The notes beneath the pieces were generated by a model. The model searched no databases and was not told where the DNA came from. It saw only the letters and a list, made by a program, of their open reading frames with translations. The position numbers and the translations under genes were made by a program. DNA of 64,000 nt from Neelides folsomi. Its lineage: Eukaryota > Arthropoda > Collembola > Neelipleona > Neelidae. The stretch spans positions 1 to 64,000 of the forward strand of contig JAQGBZ010000015.1 in assembly GCA_034687125.1 (NCBI GenBank), given 5' to 3'. Shown one piece after another: positions 59,788 to 64,000 of this stretch. The stretch's first letter is position 1. Each line of letters starts with the position of its first letter.

Positions 59788-60675
59788 TTAATTATTATTT
59801 GAGTCATCGCTTCCAAAACCCAAGTCGAACAATTGCTCAACTGAATAAGCCTCGATAATTATTTTGACCAATAAAGCTCCCTTTTGATCCAGGTATTGTT
59901 TAATTCCACCCACAGATCTTGTGGACATTAAGGACGCATTTGGGTTATTTTCATCAGTAGGGAGAACAACTCCTTTGTCGGCTGAGGTCCAAGTTAAAGG
60001 AATTTCAGGAAGTTCTTGTTCCTCCTTACACCACTTAACTGCGATATATTCATTTATCATTTATATCTTATATTTGACCATTCAACATGTCTTTTTATAG
60101 GAATATTTAAAGGATTACTTTTTTCCTGCTTCGATTTGTATTCTGGGCTGAAGATATAAAAACTTGAGACAAATGGCTCATAAATGAAGAACCAAATTCG
60201 ACATGGGATTTTAGCTTTTGAATGCCCGACCAATTTAACGTTGCAGCAGATTTTTCCTTCGCCGAGAAAATAATCTGTGAATTTGAACTCTTTCTCTCCA
60301 GCGTCAGGACCGTTTTTCTTCTTCCCATCGAATTTGTTAAAAGAAAGGTAAGCACACCAATTGGTTTGTTCATAATGTCCAAATGGCTTCATTGAAAATT
60401 TACAAGCAATGGCGTTTATATCATCGAGATTCTCATTTGCAAAGAATTTCTCCATGTTCCAAACGATGGTCTTTTTGGAGGCGACTGGCTTCTTAAAAAG
60501 GAATAAATTATGAAATGAAAAAGAACGTTGAATGGGAAGGGAAATGATTTAAAACCTTCGTTGACACAATGTCAAAGCTTCCAATCTCTGCCTTGTCAAT
60601 CCAAAGTTGAGCTTTCGATTTTTTCCCACTTGTTTCTGTTGGGGTTGGAGGTTCTTCAACAATTTGGACGGACAT
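59788..60675 (-). CDS. MATH/TRAF-like domain protein, 247 aa (tentative)
   Basis: Minus-strand exons 60556-60675, 60119-60491 and 59788-60038. Intron 2 (60039-60118) was inferred because the exon-2 frame otherwise runs into a stop overlapping the next frame (ATGA); splicing AAAAA|GTAATC to TCGCAG|TTAAG restores one frame. Residues about 45-150 resemble a MATH fold: TIVWNMEKFFAN, an alternating beta pattern, and WCAYLSFNKFDG. The C-terminal part (WTSADKGVVLPTDENNP ... YSVEQLFDLGFGSDDSNNN) ends acidic. No membrane helix. MATH proteins usually bind ligase substrates or receptors; here no BTB or TRAF partner domain is present. Family assignment is weak. Confidence 0.6.
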
Positions 60676-60902
60676 TCTTAATTGCTCTAATTTATAATTT
60701 GAATTTTATAGACACACTCGTATCCGTATTTAAAAACAACTTGATAATTTAACTTTTTAATTAAATATATTAATATTTTTTATAAGCCCGATTTAATGTA
60801 TTCTGAAATAATGATGAATAAATATTTAAAATAAATTAATGTTATTTATTGGTTTCTGTATAAATATTTTCTGTAAAAATGTACAAAAAGGGAGACTTCA
60901 AT

Positions 60903-63569
60903 TCACTTGTGCATATTGTAGAGATTATTTGAGCATTTCTCTCCGATCATCATAGTCGGCGCATTTGGATTCCCATTTATTAGCTATATTAATTGTAAGT
61001 GGAAATAAAATTAATTCTGATATAAATCTCATTACATAATATGTACGAATTCATAAACTTTGTTAAAACTTACCACAGGCATAATTGAAGAATCGCAAAC
61101 TCTTAAATCTTTAATTCCGATGACTCTGAAAAATTAAATATTTGACCATGTTTAAAAGATAATAAAAATTAAATCAAATGTATTTATGTATCTAATATAC
61201 AAAATGTATAATAAATATTTAAGTAATATATTTATGTACTAAACTACCTTAATTGGGGATCTACGACTGCGGTTGGATCTGAGATTTTCCCCATTTTACA
61301 AGTGCCGGAATGATGCCAAATAGTGTTTGAATAATGTCGTATATAACACTCCCAAAATTGTTTGGTCCCTTTGGGTTCGTGAGCGCAAACGGGGACGTCT
61401 TCAGAGGTAACTTTTATTCCAATGTCTTTGAACACTTGAGAATTTTTCAGCTCGTTCACAAACCGCATTGTTCCTTCATTGCATTATAAAAATATTAATT
61501 TAATTTAAATTAACTAATTAAAATTTAAGTCCTTTATTTCAATTACCAGAAGTCAAAGCATCCATGTCATGTAGATCTGTGAAATAGGCGGGGTCAATGA
61601 AAGGAGCTCCAAAAATAGGATCCGTGTCGTTTAATTTCACCGTTCCTCGGCTCTTCGTTCTGACAAGGTTGACCAAAATCAAATTCCCATCCTTTGCATG
61701 ATTTTCGTGATCGAGGTCTAAGGGTTTTATATAAAGATTTTCGACAAAAGGACGATAGTAATATCTTGATACCCCCAAGAAAGTCACATAAGCTTGAATG
61801 TCTGGCCAATTTGGATCGTCATTGTACGCAGAAGAGAAAAAGCCAACGCCATTTACAAAATTGGTTGAAAGTGGTGCTACACATTAAAGAACATTATATC
61901 AATTAATTAATTATTTGAATCTCGAACAATATGACGATACTTGAAATTTTAATTTTATTGTAATAAATTTGATAATGTATCTTACTTACTATTATTCCAA
62001 ACTCGAGTAAGATTCGGACTCTTGACATTAAGGGCATCCGGTATTGAATCTCTCTCTATGATGAAGGATGAGAATTCTTTCTCGAACGTCGTTCTCAATG
62101 CCGTGACGGGATGATCTTGTAAATTGTACCCAACGGGTAAACTTTGAATCACGTCTATCTGAAATGCTCCCATTAATATAGTGGTTCACATTGTAAAATT
62201 AATTTACTTTACATTGTGGGAATTGAGGTCTTCGGGTTTTCCAATTCCGGACAACATGAGGAGCTTGGGCGAATTGATCGGTCCAGCACAAACGACGACT
62301 TCTTTCCTTGCAAAGACTCTTTTGAGGTGTGGATCATTCAAATGTTTGTATTCTACTCCAAATGCTCGCTTGTTCTCTATTAGAATCTGCAACAACAATC
62401 CTTAAAATTAAGTTATTGCCAATTTACCAATTGAGTCATTATTGAAATGATTTACTTTTGTAACTTCTGAAAATCTCCAAATTGTCAAACTCCTCCTTTT
62501 GAGGATAGGTTCTAAGAATGCGGAATAAGTACTCCATCTCAATCCCTTATATGTTGTTGTTTCAGGACTCATAAAACAGTCTACTTGATCTGTGTTGCAG
62601 TCTTTCACTTCATATCCATTTTCACCCACAAAGTCCCTGAATCTGGGCCAAAACTCTGAGAATTCAGATTTGCTCACGTACAACTCCCCTCTTGTGCCAT
62701 GGAATGCAGCTATGAAGGAAAGTTCAAGAGGTCAAATGTAATAAGTGTAAGTACATAATTTTACTAATATTAAGTTATTACCATTTGGAAAATTCCCTTC
62801 ATACTTTTCCGACTTTTTGAACAAAGGCAGAACATTTAGATAACTCCAAGAATCATCTCCAGTGAGTTCGCTCCATTGGTCATAGGACTTTGCATTCCCT
62901 CGAATGTAAAACATGGCATTTAAATTGCTCGACCCTCCAAGGGATTTCCCTTTCGAGCAACTCGGTCGCTAAAATAAATCATTTAACTAACCAACCATTT
63001 GAGGTTAATTCATTAATTGCAAACTTGTTCTTACGGAGTCGAAACAAGCAAGGGCGGCACGCGGAGCTTGGGGCAAACTCCGATAGCGCCAATCACCCTC
63101 AATCCCCAACATGTTCAGATCCAATGAAGGAATGTAATTGAGGATCGTGGGGTCTCCGCCAGCCTCAAGAAGAAGAACATTGAAATGGAGGGACAGACGA
63201 TTGGCAATGACCGAACCCGCTGACCCACCCCCAACTAAATAAAAGTTTAAACCCCCATTATCACCCAAATATTAATTACACTAACAATATGTATGTTAAT
63301 TCCATTGCTCATTAAAGGTTTATTTAATTGTTGAGATTTATTTAATTATCAAGTGAAAGCTTTTGTTAAGTTAATTATGAAAAATGTTCACCTATAATGA
63401 AATCGAAAACTTTTGTGTTTTCCCTTGAGTAGTAAAAACTGTCAAGTTTCTTCTGCACCACTACTTGATTGTATGTGAGGGATGGGATGAGGTCGAAGAA
63501 GTTCTCGAGGGTGATGGTTGACAGAAGCGTGAGGACGAATTTGACCGGAGACCATCGCAAGACGCTCAT
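60903..63569 (-). CDS. GMC oxidoreductase (glucose/choline dehydrogenase-like), 616 aa
   Basis: Ten exons on the minus strand, phases closing: 63392-63569, 63035-63234, 62782-62968, 62456-62709, 62213-62386, 61990-62158, 61547-61876, 61248-61473, 61074-61125, 60903-60983. An N-terminal hydrophobic helix (KFVLTLLSTITL) suggests secretion or anchoring. FAD-binding VGGGSAGSVIANRL at residues 60-73; GMC signature 1 KSLGGSSNLNAMFYIRG; signature 2 GPINSPKLLMLSGIG; catalytic His in WHHSGTCKMG (H551); and the terminal NPNAPTMMIGEK with Asn at the usual second active-site position. FAD-dependent alcohol or sugar oxidation; insect relatives act in cuticle, immunity and detoxification. The substrate cannot be told from sequence. 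The last exon was placed in the frame giving the conserved end. Confidence 0.92.
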
Positions 63570-64000
63570 CGTCACTCATGAGAACTCACGTTGATAACTG
63601 AAGAACCGGAGGAGTTCAACCCCAGGTACAGTTCAGTCTGGATAGGGAAAACACCGTTATGGACACTATAATTAAACCGCCTTTGAAGGAACCCTTAAGG
63701 GCCAATAGACTCACTCATGTCCTATCCCTTGTGTCAATCACAATGTTAAATACCTGCATTCCAAGTGCTCACATAAATTCTATTTCTAACATCAAAGTTA
63801 TGTGTTGAATTTTTCAAGTTGAATGTCAAGTTCATTCCCTTTTGCATGTATCTTATCTACAGACATATAAAATGATTTTAAATGATTTTATTTCAGTAAT
63901 TAAAGTGCAATTAATTGTAATTAGGCATTGAATAAAGGTAAAATGAAATATATGAATGCTTTTATGACTATTTCTTGTGATGCAACGATTAAGGAGCAAT
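63570..64000. other. upstream region of the GMC gene, nothing recognised
   Basis: 63600-63760 is moderately GC-rich and is likely leader and promoter of the minus-strand gene. The rest is AT-rich up to the window edge. Confidence 0.4.

Noticed and set aside
1-64000. CRISPR arrays, rRNA or tRNA genes
   Set aside because: No regularly spaced direct repeats, no conserved rRNA stretches and no convincing T-loop/A-box pairs were seen by eye; a tRNA covariance scan would be decisive for single tRNAs.

Overview
This is a eukaryotic nuclear window from an arthropod. It is AT-rich, its genes are split by short GT..AG introns (mostly about 40-120 bp), and they sit on both strands with no operon logic. 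A DM4/12-domain gene (an arthropod-type domain), a peptide GPCR with RYamide/NPY-receptor character and a synaptotagmin-1-like gene point to Pancrustacea. A springtail-like hexapod would fit the AT content and compactness, but that is inference. I rebuilt exons by hand from reading frame and splice sites. For every full model the intron phases close and the exon lengths sum to a whole number of codons.

Layout. 1-8.6 kb: mostly lineage-specific membrane or unknown genes, one deleted mariner-like element, and one copy of a duplicated TATA-driven gene. 8.9-11.6 kb (-): synaptotagmin-1-like. 13.7-14.8 kb (+): ELOVL6-type fatty-acid elongase. 15.3-16.8 kb (-): DHRSX-like reductase. 18.0-27.1 kb (+): three tandem wax-ester-synthase/DGAT (WSD) genes, interrupted by a second copy of the duplicated unknown gene and by a small secreted protein. 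27.3-30.9 kb (+): DM4/12 protein and flotillin-1. 32.2-34.0 kb (+): RYamide/NPY-type GPCR. 34.2-36.5 kb: two small secreted proteins, one with a 13-nt micro-exon. 37.3-43.3 kb (+): ZC4H2 and a 1125-aa acidic protein. 43.5-47.4 kb (-): a Cys-rich secreted protein, a Trp-repeat secreted protein and a Gly/Asp-rich single-pass membrane protein. 48.7-63.6 kb: PSMG2, SMG5, NUS1, an N-terminally extended tetraspanin, UQCR11, a MATH-like protein and a GMC oxidoreductase.

Functional links. Lipid metabolism is over-represented: ELOVL6, three WSD acyltransferases, DHRSX and NUS1 (both of the dolichol pathway), and a GMC oxidoreductase. ELOVL6 and WSD could supply cuticular or storage wax esters; this is an inference from family function only. 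The rest are housekeeping genes (proteasome assembly, nonsense-mediated decay, complex III, membrane scaffolds) or neuronal genes (synaptotagmin, GPCR).

Most unusual items: the animal WSD cluster, with an intron that appears to have shifted by 2 nt between copies; two long near-perfect foldback palindromes that share a core but have unrelated palindromic flanks; and several secreted proteins I could not assign to any family.
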